This document shows positions 17,709 through 24,807 of a stretch of DNA of 41,907 bases, piece by piece. Source of the stretch: DASRVA01 sp050732935. GTDB taxonomy: Bacteria > Gemmatimonadota > Gemmatimonadetes > JACCXV01 > JAHWKZ01. The position numbers and the translations under genes are program-made. The stretch's first letter is position 1, and every line of letters begins with the position of its first letter. The stretch is from the NCBI GenBank assembly GCA_050732935.1, contig JBOHRW010000167.1, positions 1 through 41,907 on the forward strand, in the 5' to 3' direction. Below the pieces are notes generated by a model. That model made no database searches, was not told the DNA's origin, and saw nothing but the letters and a program-made list of their open reading frames with translations.

Positions 17709-19124
17709 ATGCGATCCGCCGCGGGTGGCCTTCTGCTCTCTCTCCTCATCGGGGGCTGCTCGGATGCGACCGGCCCGCCGACAGACCCCGGGGCCCTTGC
17801 GGCGCCCCGGGTCTATGCCACGCTCGGGTTCGGGGACGCCCCAGTGACCGGGGAGGTGATCCTTGACCCTCTGCCTCCAAGTTCCTCGGTTGGCGCTCAG
17901 GCCCCCTGGCAGTACGAAGTCGATCTCGATGGGGACGGAGACCCGGATGCCTCGGGAGACGTTTCCGAGCGCGTCGCGGTCCCCTATCGCTTCGAAGATA
18001 TCGGCCCGCACCGGATTGAAATCCTTCTCGAGCGCGGCCAGGAGCGCGAGAGCCGCGAAGAGTTCGTCGTCGTCAACGACCCGGCGGTGATCGAGGTGCT
18101 GGGATCGGCAGAGCTGCCGTCCCAATCCACGGACGCTTTCTTCGTTGGGATCGCGATCGATCGCAAAGGAGAACAGCTTTTCGTTGGGGTCCAGCGACCG
18201 AGCGACCCCCCGGTTTACGCCCTGGATGCCGCGTCGCTGGCGGTGACAGACAGCCTGAACCTGGAAGACTTTGGCCCCACGGCCGCGTGGGGCTTATCTG
18301 CGGCGCCGGACGAGGATCTCCTGTACGTGGCGGACCGGGGTTTTGACTTGGCTGTGCTTTCGACGGTCGGAGGGCTGGAGCTTCTACGTCGGTTTGGGAC
18401 GACGATCGGTAGCTTCGGCGTTGAGGCGTTTCCCGGTCGGCGGGCTCTCGTCGGGGGACGCGGCAGCGGCTTGGCGCTGATCGACACCGAGACGGGTGCG
18501 GTCCTGCGTGAGTTCCGGATTCCCTTGGACGCCGGGATCCGCAACTTCGCCGTATCGCCGGACAGGAGCCGGATCGCCCTGCCCCTGCTGAGGACGGAAG
18601 GGCCGAGCGACCTCCTCCTGCTGGATGCCCAGAACCTCGTGCCCATCTGGTCGACCGACCTTGCGCTGTCGGATCCGCCCGAACCTCTCCCACCCGAGGC
18701 GTTCACGGTCAACGATGCGGTGTCGTTCTCGGCGGACGGAGAGAGGATCTATGTCATACGGCTGACGCTGGGGGTGCAGCACGAAGGTCGCCGACACTTC
18801 CTGGTCTTGAACGCGGCCGACGGGCGCCTCGTCCGGCGCATGATCATCGACCGCGACAGCGGTGCGCGCACATGCGCAGCGCCTCTCCTTTGCAACAGCG
18901 GTCCCAACGCTGCCGCGATCTCGGCTGACGGGCGGTTCGTAGCTTTCTCGGGGGTGTCCATCAAGGGGCTCTTCGTCGATCGCGGGCTGGACCTACCGCT
19001 CTATAGGACGCCCCTCCTGTCGAACATTCACTGCTGCGGTGTTGCCGCGAGCCCCATCGCCGACGAGTTCTTCTTTGTCAGCGAGCTCGACGCCCGGGTC
19101 ACGAAGGTACGGCTGCGGAGGTAG
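17709..19124 (+). CDS. Lipoprotein with PKD-like domain and beta-propeller
   Basis: 471 residues, 7 nt after the previous gene, so the two form an operon. Signal peptide with lipobox LIGG-Cys17. Residues about 30-125 form an Ig/PKD-like unit including the acidic calcium-binding-like stretch DLDGDGDPDASGD. Residues about 140-470 hold YVTN/YncE-like propeller blades (AIDRKGEQLFVGVQ, GLSAAPDEDLLYVADRG, FAVSPDRSRIALPL, AISADGRFVAFSG). Probably a surface scaffold acting with its neighbour; no catalytic residues recognised. Confidence 0.8.
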   Translation: MRSAAGGLLLSLLIGGCSDATGPPTDPGALAAPRVYATLGFGDAPVTGEVILDPLPPSSSVGAQAPWQYEVDLDGDGDPDASGDVSERVAVPYRFEDIGPHRIEILLERGQERESREEFVVVNDPAVIEVLGSAELPSQSTDAFFVGIAIDRKGEQLFVGVQRPSDPPVYALDAASLAVTDSLNLEDFGPTAAWGLSAAPDEDLLYVADRGFDLAVLSTVGGLELLRRFGTTIGSFGVEAFPGRRALVGGRGSGLALIDTETGAVLREFRIPLDAGIRNFAVSPDRSRIALPLLRTEGPSDLLLLDAQNLVPIWSTDLALSDPPEPLPPEAFTVNDAVSFSADGERIYVIRLTLGVQHEGRRHFLVLNAADGRLVRRMIIDRDSGARTCAAPLLCNSGPNAAAISADGRFVAFSGVSIKGLFVDRGLDLPLYRTPLLSNIHCCGVAASPIADEFFFVSELDARVTKVRLRR

Positions 19125-19236
19125 GGCTGCGAGATTTCTATTTCAGTCCGTCGGATGTCGTTGTGGCGCGGGTGTGCGAGATGCTGTTAGGCGGGTCCGT
19201 TCGTAACCTGCCTCTCCGATCATACAGCGTAAATCC
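19125..19236. other. Short non-coding spacer before the integrase 3' end
   Basis: No gene or clear terminator seen. It lies just beyond the CCA end of the tRNA-Val relic, so it may be the old far flank of that attachment site. Confidence 0.4.
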
Positions 19237-20688
19237 TTAGTAGCCAACTGGATATGTGGTGGGCGCACCTGGATTCAAACCTGGGACCCCCTGCTTGTAA
19301 GTCGCCCTCGGCGCGCCCGTGCGCCTCCCTACCTCTCTGAAAGAAAGCAACTTGCCGCCAGCGCCCTTCCGCGTCGCAGCTGTGGCCGGGCGAAGCGAGC
19401 CGGAATGCTGCGGGGTCGCGCTCAGCCGATGCGGCCGGCGATCTTGGGCTTCGTGCGGCTTCCGAGAGAGGATGCGATCGACCTCCGCGCCCCACGCGGT
19501 GAGCGCAGCAACCTGCTCCGACCACCGCTCCGACCCAATGTAGATCGGAGTCGCGCCAGGGGTCGCCAGGCTGTCGGCGTGACCGAGCACGCGCGCGATC
19601 ACGTCGGTCGCTGCACCCGCGTCACGCATCCCCGTCCCACATGTCCGCCGCAGGTCGTGCGAGCGAAGGTCTTTGATGCCGGTCCGTTCGCGGACCGACC
19701 GGACCCGCTGCGTCACCCACAGCTGGTGCGCGTGTCCGTCGCTCCGGTCGGACGGCGAGCCGAACACGAACTCGCTGCCGCCCGTCTCGGCCCGGATCTC
19801 GTCTAGGACGGCGAGCGCTTGCGGCGAGAGCGGCACGCGGTGGGCTCGCCCGGCCTTCGTGTTCGCTGCTGGCAGCTTCCAGAGGTTCGCCGTTCGGTCG
19901 ATCTCGTCCCACTTTGCTCTCAGCGTCTCGCCGATCCGTTGGCCGGTCAGGAGCTGAAAGCGGAACAGCGCGCGGATGACGGGCCGCTCGTCGTCGAGCG
20001 CCTTCCACAGCTTCTTGATCTCGGCGGCCGTCAACACCCGGTCGCGTGTGCGCTCGCGCCGGACCGGCTTTCGAACTGCCGAGCAGGGGTTCACATCCAG
20101 CAGCTCGCTATCGACGGCGTACTGGAGCATCGCATGGATGAGCGAGCGCACCCGGTTGGCCATGATCTTGGCCCCCCGTCCCTCGATCTCATCCATTACG
20201 TCGATGATGTGCGCCTTCGTGATCTCGTCGAGCCGCAGATCACCCCACCGGGGGCGCAGTTCGTGCTCGATGATGCGTTCGCGCTCCTGGCGCGTCTTGG
20301 GTCGCCAGCACTGGCCAGTGCGGGACGGCTCGCGCTCGAGGAACCGGTCGGCCAACTCCCCGAACGCGTCGGCTGGCTCCGCGCGCCTCGCCTGGCGTTG
20401 ACGCACCAGGGCGGGGTCTTCCCCGAGCCGGACCTTGCGCAGGACCTCCCGGGCTTCGTCCCGCGCCTCGGCGAGTTTGGTATCGGGGTAGGTGCCAATC
20501 CGGTAGCAGCGCCGCCGGCCGTGCGCCCGGTATCGGACAACGAACGTCTTGGCCCCGGTCAGCGGCGAGACCCGGACCCCGAAGCCCGCCGGCCGGTTGG
20601 TGTCCCAAAAATCCGTCTGCCGACGCTCGCTTGTCGCCTTACATGCGTCGCTCCGGAGCCAGCGGGTGGTGATGTTCATCGTAGGCAT
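19237..20688 (-). CDS. Tyrosine recombinase/integrase of the island
   Basis: P4-type phage integrase, 483 residues from ATG at 20688, chosen because GGGGGTG lies just upstream and MPTMNITTRW begins the usual N terminus; the ORF extends to 20787. An N-terminal DUF4102 arm-binding domain (GFGVRVSPLTGAKTFVVRYR) is followed by the SAM-like core-binding domain and the catalytic domain: Arg251 (TGQRIGE), Lys278, His344-x-x-Arg347 (SHDLRR), His370 (VLGHADS) and Tyr383 (PIYIGSERW). The last 21 or so residues are read from a tRNA-Val 3' half, and the about 60 residues before that look like random extension beyond the normal end at WGAEVDRIL. The gene start faces attR. Confidence 0.93.
   Translation of the reverse strand: MPTMNITTRWLRSDACKATSERRQTDFWDTNRPAGFGVRVSPLTGAKTFVVRYRAHGRRRCYRIGTYPDTKLAEARDEAREVLRKVRLGEDPALVRQRQARRAEPADAFGELADRFLEREPSRTGQCWRPKTRQERERIIEHELRPRWGDLRLDEITKAHIIDVMDEIEGRGAKIMANRVRSLIHAMLQYAVDSELLDVNPCSAVRKPVRRERTRDRVLTAAEIKKLWKALDDERPVIRALFRFQLLTGQRIGETLRAKWDEIDRTANLWKLPAANTKAGRAHRVPLSPQALAVLDEIRAETGGSEFVFGSPSDRSDGHAHQLWVTQRVRSVRERTGIKDLRSHDLRRTCGTGMRDAGAATDVIARVLGHADSLATPGATPIYIGSERWSEQVAALTAWGAEVDRILSRKPHEAQDRRPHRLSATPQHSGSLRPATAATRKGAGGKLLSFREVGRRTGAPRATYKQGVPGLNPGAPTTYPVGY
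19257..19301 (-). pseudogene. tRNA-Val(UAC) 3'-half relic (old attachment site)
   Basis: The minus strand reads anticodon loop CTTACAA, then GCAGG, GGGTC, T-arm CCAGG-TTTGAAT-CCAGG, acceptor TGCGCCC, discriminator A and CCA. The matching 5' half is absent: bases before the loop are integrase-frame sequence that cannot form the anticodon stem. The T-stem has one A-A mismatch. This is the shape of an att core produced by integration at a tRNA gene. Confidence 0.8.
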
Positions 20689-20707
20689 AGCACACCCCCG
20701 GGAGCTG

Positions 20708-20727
20708 TCGCGTCCACGTCGCGTCCA
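20708..20727 (+). promoter_or_regulatory. Candidate integrase arm-type site, right
   Basis: TCGCGTCCA-CG-TCGCGTCCA, matching 9524-9543 at 18 of 20 positions and in the same orientation. It lies between the integrase start and attR, 117 bp from attR. Confidence 0.65.
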
Positions 20728-20844
20728 ACCGCACCGCGATTCGCTGAAACGTGCTGATATTCTAGGGGACGGGGATTCGCTTGTCAATCAAGGGGTTGGC
20801 GTGCTTGATGGGAGGGGATGAGATTTCTTGAAACAAGGGGCTAT

Positions 20845-20894
20845 CCTGCCTTTGGAGCAGGAGAACCAGGTTCGAGCCCTGGCCCCCCAGCCAC
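20845..20894 (+). repeat. attR: tRNA-Gln 3' half, right copy of 50-bp repeat
   Basis: Perfect copy of 9413-9462. The acceptor and D-arm sequences are absent upstream, so this is not a working tRNA but the duplicated attachment core. Confidence 0.93.
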
Positions 20895-20984
20895 CGGCGA
20901 GTCGCGCTGTGGAACCGGCGCACCTCTGTCAGCACGCCGCGGTCCCTTTGGGCGCATCCCCCCGTCGACAAGCTCTCAAAATTC

Positions 20985-21010
20985 GGTTCGAGCCCTCCCC
21001 CCTCAGCCAC
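20985..21010 (+). repeat. Degenerate third tRNA-Gln-like 3' end
   Basis: Matches the last 26 bases of the attR repeat at 23 positions (GGTTCGAGCCCT identical, then three changes, ending CAGCCAC). It overlaps the ispE stop codon. No tRNA 5' part is present. Probably a decayed attachment site from an earlier integration or the original chromosomal flank. Confidence 0.55.
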
Positions 21011-21941
21011 CTCGCAACGGTGTTGGCCCGACACCATGATCCATGAAGGCGAAGGGCCAGAGATGGGCGCCGGGCAGGTCCTGGATCCCTACCGCGATAC
21101 GCTCCACATCCGCATCACGCGCTGCCTCTGTCGCGTAGAGTGAGTAGACGCCGCTCCCGCTGCCCGTCATCACGACGCAGGGGGCGGGGCCGTCTCGCAG
21201 GACTTCAACCGCCCGGAGGACTTCGGGAAAGGAGTCGCACACCAGCGGCGCGAGCACGTTGATTCCCTTCTGCTCGCTCGCCAGGGACCACCCGAGCCCG
21301 ACCCCGGCGCTCCCGATGCTCCCCGCCGTCTTGGGCGAGCTCTCTTCCCTCTCCCGGTCGTAGGCCTCGTACGCCCACCACGTCGAGACGGCCACACCGG
21401 GATAGACGAGAATCCCCCAACGCTCGGCGGGTGGCGCGATCGGGTGCAGCCGGTCCCCGATCCCGCTGGCGTGCTGGGTGCCGCCCTTGAGGAAGAACGG
21501 GACGTCGGCCCCCAGCTCGGCGGCCAGCTCGACCAGGGTGTCGTCCGGCTCGGGGACGGCGAAGCGGTGCGCGAGAGCCACCAAGACGGCGGCCGCGTCG
21601 CTGGAGCCGCCGGCGAGCCCGGCCCCCGGGGGGATCTCCTTGATCAGCCGGATCCTCAACCTGGGCTCGTGGCCGGTGCGCTCCGCAAGCACGAGCGCGG
21701 CCTGCACGGCCAGGTTGTCCGGCCCTTCCGGCGCGCCCTCCGCGAACGGCCCCTCCACGGTGCACGAGACCCCGGGAGTCTCGGAAGGCTCCAGGATCAC
21801 CGTGTCGGCGAGGTCGATCGCCTGGTAGCACGTGTCGACCGTGTGGTAGCCGTCCGGCCGGCGGCCGGTGATCTCGAGCCACAGGTTGATCTTGGCGGGC
21901 GCGTGCCAGACCTCGCGCGTCGCGGCCCGGCCGCCGACCAC
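21003..21941 (-). CDS. ispE: 4-diphosphocytidyl-2-C-methyl-D-erythritol kinase
   Basis: GHMP kinase of the MEP isoprenoid pathway, 312 residues. Lys17 in HAPAKINLWLEI, the ATP-binding loop IPPGAGLAGGSSDAAAVL near residue 110 with the catalytic Asp, and the C-terminal MTGSGSGVYSLY are all present. GTG start immediately after the stop of the membrane protein gene, with GGAGGG 11 nt upstream. The last codons and TGA are read from the third tRNA-like relic, giving the tail TPLRGG, so the native 3' end may have been replaced by integration. It ends the nine-gene series. Confidence 0.96.
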   Translation of the reverse strand: MVGGRAATREVWHAPAKINLWLEITGRRPDGYHTVDTCYQAIDLADTVILEPSETPGVSCTVEGPFAEGAPEGPDNLAVQAALVLAERTGHEPRLRIRLIKEIPPGAGLAGGSSDAAAVLVALAHRFAVPEPDDTLVELAAELGADVPFFLKGGTQHASGIGDRLHPIAPPAERWGILVYPGVAVSTWWAYEAYDREREESSPKTAGSIGSAGVGLGWSLASEQKGINVLAPLVCDSFPEVLRAVEVLRDGPAPCVVMTGSGSGVYSLYATEAARDADVERIAVGIQDLPGAHLWPFAFMDHGVGPTPLRGG

Positions 21942-23015
21942 CTAGGCGGACCCTCCTATATTGTCCCCCTCCGGGAGATCGCCCGCGATCTCTTCCTCGA
22001 ACTCCTCCTCGAGCTCTTCCTCCACGTGCTCCTCGGAGCGCTCGAGCTCGCCCCACGAGAGCCCCGTCCGCAGGAAATACGCGAGACCGACGAGCGTCGT
22101 CGGGATGAAGCTCACGGCGTGGAATCCGGCGGCATACGTGAACGCCAGCGTGCGGTCGACCGCGAACACCTCCAGGCTCTTCACGATGAACGCCTCGAAC
22201 GTGCCCACGAAGCCGGGAGATGAAGGGACGGCGACGCCGAGCGTCGCCACGCAGTTCACGAAGAAGGCGCCGACCCAGCCAACCCCGTCCACGATGCCGA
22301 AGGCGACGAGCCCCAGCCAGTAGAGCCCGGTGAGCAGGCACCACTGGAACAGCGCCAGGATGAAGCTCACCAGCACGAGCGGAGGCTTTCTGAGAAGCTG
22401 GAAACCGTCGAGAAGGGTGGCCAGGAACCGTTCCACGGCGTCCTCCAGCCGGGCGCCTGTCAGCCGCCCCGTGACGCGGCGGGCGAGACGGACCGTCGCC
22501 GCGGGTCGAACCATGAGCGCGAAAAGGAACAACAGCGCTCCGAGGAAGAGGTAGAACGCGACCCGCACGGTCGTGGCCACCCAGTCCGGGAAGTCATGCA
22601 TCCAGGTCACCGCGTAGAGGATGCCGACCACCGCCAGGCCGTCGAACAGCCGCTCGAGGAAGAGTCCCCCGAAGGCGGTCGTCACCGGCACGCGCTCGCG
22701 CCGACCCAGCGCGTAGGCCCGGACGAACTCACCCACGCGGGCCGGGAGCACGTTGTTGGCCATGAGGCCGATCGCGGTCGCGCTGGTCGCGCCGGAGAGA
22801 GAGATCCTGGCTGCTGGCCTCAGGAAGATCTTCCAGCGCAAGGCCCGCACGGAGATGTTGACGATGGGGCTCAGGACGAAGATCAGGGCCAGGATCCCGC
22901 GATCGGCGCGGGCCAGGGCCGGCCACACCTCGGACCATTCGACGCCGCGCACCGCGATCGCGATGGCCGTGATCGAGACGGCGATCCCCAGCCACGTCTT
23001 CCACTTCCCCATCAC
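21942..23015 (-). CDS. Flippase-like membrane protein (LPG synthase TM-region family)
   Basis: UPF0104/AglD-like integral membrane protein (PF03706), 357 residues, with about eight membrane helices. Family features are LMANNVLPARVGEFVRAYAL near residue 90 and VAVPSSPGFVGTFEAF near residue 245. It lacks the soluble synthase domain of MprF. The C terminus is a long acidic stretch (EEHVEEELEEEFEEE). Members move lipid-linked intermediates or take part in glycolipid transfer; the substrate here is unknown. GTG start at 23015 followed by ATG; stop directly abuts the ispE start, and the HD gene ends 19 bp upstream. Confidence 0.85.
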   Translation of the reverse strand: MMGKWKTWLGIAVSITAIAIAVRGVEWSEVWPALARADRGILALIFVLSPIVNISVRALRWKIFLRPAARISLSGATSATAIGLMANNVLPARVGEFVRAYALGRRERVPVTTAFGGLFLERLFDGLAVVGILYAVTWMHDFPDWVATTVRVAFYLFLGALLFLFALMVRPAATVRLARRVTGRLTGARLEDAVERFLATLLDGFQLLRKPPLVLVSFILALFQWCLLTGLYWLGLVAFGIVDGVGWVGAFFVNCVATLGVAVPSSPGFVGTFEAFIVKSLEVFAVDRTLAFTYAAGFHAVSFIPTTLVGLAYFLRTGLSWGELERSEEHVEEELEEEFEEEIAGDLPEGDNIGGSA

Positions 23016-23034
23016 GGCACGTCAGCAGGCGCGG

Positions 23035-23892
23035 CTACAGCAGGGGGGTGTCGTTGATCACCAGCTTGTAAGCGGCCCCCAGCCTGTCCGCCGCCCGGTT
23101 CGAGAGGATCATCCGGGGCAGGAAGATCTCGAAGTACTCCATCACCGGCGAGATCGACGTGTCGATCGTGAGCGCCAGAGTGATCACCGGCCGCCCCTGC
23201 GGCGCCTCTCCCTCCTCGACGTCCGAGATCGTGACGGTCGCGAAGTCGCGATCGACCGGCTTGTCTCCCTTGCTCTCCGGGCCTGCGGGATTGCCGCTGT
23301 TTGCGGGGTTGCCGCTGTTTGCGGCCTTGCCGCCGTCTCCGGGATTGCCGTTGTTCCCCTCGCGCTCACCGGTCATCTCTCGCGCGGCGTGGGGCCCTAC
23401 AATGAGCAGCGAGGACCGGGTGACCGAGTAGTTGACGCGGTCGTGGATGTCGAGCTGGATCATCTCCTTGTTCCGCACGCGCGAGCGATGCACGTCGGAC
23501 TTGTCGGCCAGGATGACCGCCGCCGAGATATCGCTGACCGGGGCGCCGTCGGTCTCGTGGTGGTGTCCGATGGCGGTGACGATCTCGATCGTCTCCACGA
23601 TGTCCATGCCGGCCTCGCGCAGGAGGGTGTGGGCCAGGATGGCTCCGCTCTGGGCGTGGTGGTCGCGGTTGGCGATGTTGCCGATGTCGTGCAGGTAGGC
23701 GGCGACGGCCGCCAGCTCGCAAGCCCGCGTGGGAAAGCTCAGCGCCTCCATGATCGACCTCGCCCGGCGGGAGACGACTGCGGCGTGACGTCGCCCGTGT
23801 TCGGTATAGCCCATCGATTCCATGACGCTGTCGGCCCGATCGATATAGTGCCGGACCTCGGCGTTCGTTCGGATGTCGTTCAGGGTCAGCAA
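23035..23892 (-). CDS. HD-domain phosphohydrolase
   Basis: 285 residues. The HD domain (about 30-150) has His36, the His68-Asp69 pair in AAYLHDIGN, HAQSG and GHHHETDG, all as in metal-dependent phosphohydrolases. A low-complexity linker of repeated GNPANS units (residues about 178-200) leads to a C-terminal beta-rich domain (VITLALTIDTSISPVMEYFE). The start is TTG at 23892 with GAGGGAAG upstream, overlapping the previous stop by 7 bp. Substrate unknown; could act on nucleotides. Confidence 0.82.
   Translation of the reverse strand: MLTLNDIRTNAEVRHYIDRADSVMESMGYTEHGRRHAAVVSRRARSIMEALSFPTRACELAAVAAYLHDIGNIANRDHHAQSGAILAHTLLREAGMDIVETIEIVTAIGHHHETDGAPVSDISAAVILADKSDVHRSRVRNKEMIQLDIHDRVNYSVTRSSLLIVGPHAAREMTGEREGNNGNPGDGGKAANSGNPANSGNPAGPESKGDKPVDRDFATVTISDVEEGEAPQGRPVITLALTIDTSISPVMEYFEIFLPRMILSNRAADRLGAAYKLVINDTPLL
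23291..23362 (-). repeat. 18-bp tandem repeat within the HD gene
   Basis: Two near-identical 18-bp units (23291-23308, 23309-23326) followed by two decaying ones. Each encodes six residues, GNPANS-like. A length-variable linker is likely. Confidence 0.75.
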
Positions 23893-24779
23893 CTTCCCTC
23901 GCCTTCTCTCATCATGCGCATGACCTCGCGATGCCCCTCCCCGCGCAGGTCCTCCGGCACGGCCTCCGCGATCAGCACTCCCATGGAGCGGTAAAGGCGC
24001 AGCAGGTCCGGGCGATCCGCGAGAGCGGCGATCTGCCGGAGCACCGTGCCCACGTCGCCGCGGGCGACCGGACCGGTGAGGGCCTCTTCGGGGAACGCCG
24101 CTCGCAGGTTCTCCTCGACGCGCTCGACGAGTGGTCCCAGCACGGATCGGGCCGTCGCTGCGTCGAGCCCCGCTTCCCGCAGGAGCCGGGCCGCGGCCGC
24201 GTCCAGGGCCACCCGGCCGTTGGCGGCGAGGACGAGAGCGGCATGGTAATCCGCCTTCCTGGCCGCCGCCACCGCGATCCGCGCGAGGCCGAGCGCATCG
24301 GCGAGCCCCTCGAGGGGCCCGGCCGCCGCGGCGTCGCCCTCGACGGCGACGACCGCCCGGGCGAGGGCCTGGGGGTCATCGGGTGCCCCCCGGAACGTCA
24401 TCGCCGGGTGCCACGAGCCACAGGGCACCCCGACCCGGGCGAGGGGGGCCAGCAGCTCGGACGTGTGCGCTCCCGCGCAGTGCGCGGCGCAGCGCGGGAT
24501 GGGACCGCTGGCGGAGGCAAGCGAGGCCGCCAGCCGCTTCCCGGTCTCGGCGATCGCGTCGTCGGGAGCGGCCACCAGCCATATCTCGGCTTCCGCCGGC
24601 GGAGGCGATCCGCCGACCTCGAGGGCGAAGCCTTCCGCCAGCCGGGCTCGCTCGGGCCGCAGGGGTCGTGGGTTCCAGAGTCCCACCACGGGGACGCCCT
24701 CGCGTCGGGCGAGGTTGGCGATCGCCAGCCCTACGCGGCCCGCACCGTACACGAAGACGGACGGGCGCTGCGCGCTCAT
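23886..24779 (-). CDS. Rossmann-like/DUF2520 protein
   Basis: 297 residues from ATG at 24779; the ORF extends to 24983 only inside hflX. An N-terminal NAD(P)-binding Rossmann fold (VFVYGAGRVGLAIANLARR, residues 7-25, and WLVAAPDDAIAETG) precedes a helical DUF2520 domain (about 160-297, with SWHPAMTF and KADYHAALVLAANG). The family resembles 6-phosphogluconate and ketopantoate-type dehydrogenases, but its reaction is not established. It follows hflX by 28 bp and overlaps the HD gene by 7 bp. Confidence 0.88.
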   Translation of the reverse strand: MSAQRPSVFVYGAGRVGLAIANLARREGVPVVGLWNPRPLRPERARLAEGFALEVGGSPPPAEAEIWLVAAPDDAIAETGKRLAASLASASGPIPRCAAHCAGAHTSELLAPLARVGVPCGSWHPAMTFRGAPDDPQALARAVVAVEGDAAAAGPLEGLADALGLARIAVAAARKADYHAALVLAANGRVALDAAAARLLREAGLDAATARSVLGPLVERVEENLRAAFPEEALTGPVARGDVGTVLRQIAALADRPDLLRLYRSMGVLIAEAVPEDLRGEGHREVMRMMREGEGSC

Positions 24780-24807
24780 CCGGGGGGCGATGGTGCCGGC
24801 CCCGGAG

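Larger units (their letters stand above)
9413..20894. mobile_element. 11.4-kb genomic island integrated in tRNA-Gln
   Basis: Bounded by perfect 50-bp direct repeats made of the tRNA-Gln 3' half, with a tyrosine integrase at the right end. Near-identical candidate arm-type sites lie inside both borders. Cargo: an orphan gene fragment, an ImmA/IrrE-PIN module split by an IS21 element, an IS3 remnant, two lipoproteins and the integrase. Neighbours outside (VKOR gene, ispE operon) look like ordinary chromosome. Parts of the cargo (9.9-10.3 and 12.7-14.3 kb) are visibly less GC-rich than the flanks. Confidence 0.9.

Noticed and set aside
20845..20894. Second functional tRNA-Gln
   Set aside because: No acceptor 5' strand or D-arm upstream; it is only the duplicated 3' half.
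20762..21037. 91-residue minus-strand frame across attR and the ispE end
   Set aside because: Composed of tRNA-derived and spacer sequence; no family features.
23291..23362. CRISPR-like repeat array
   Set aside because: Units are contiguous 18-bp repeats without spacers and lie in frame inside the HD gene.
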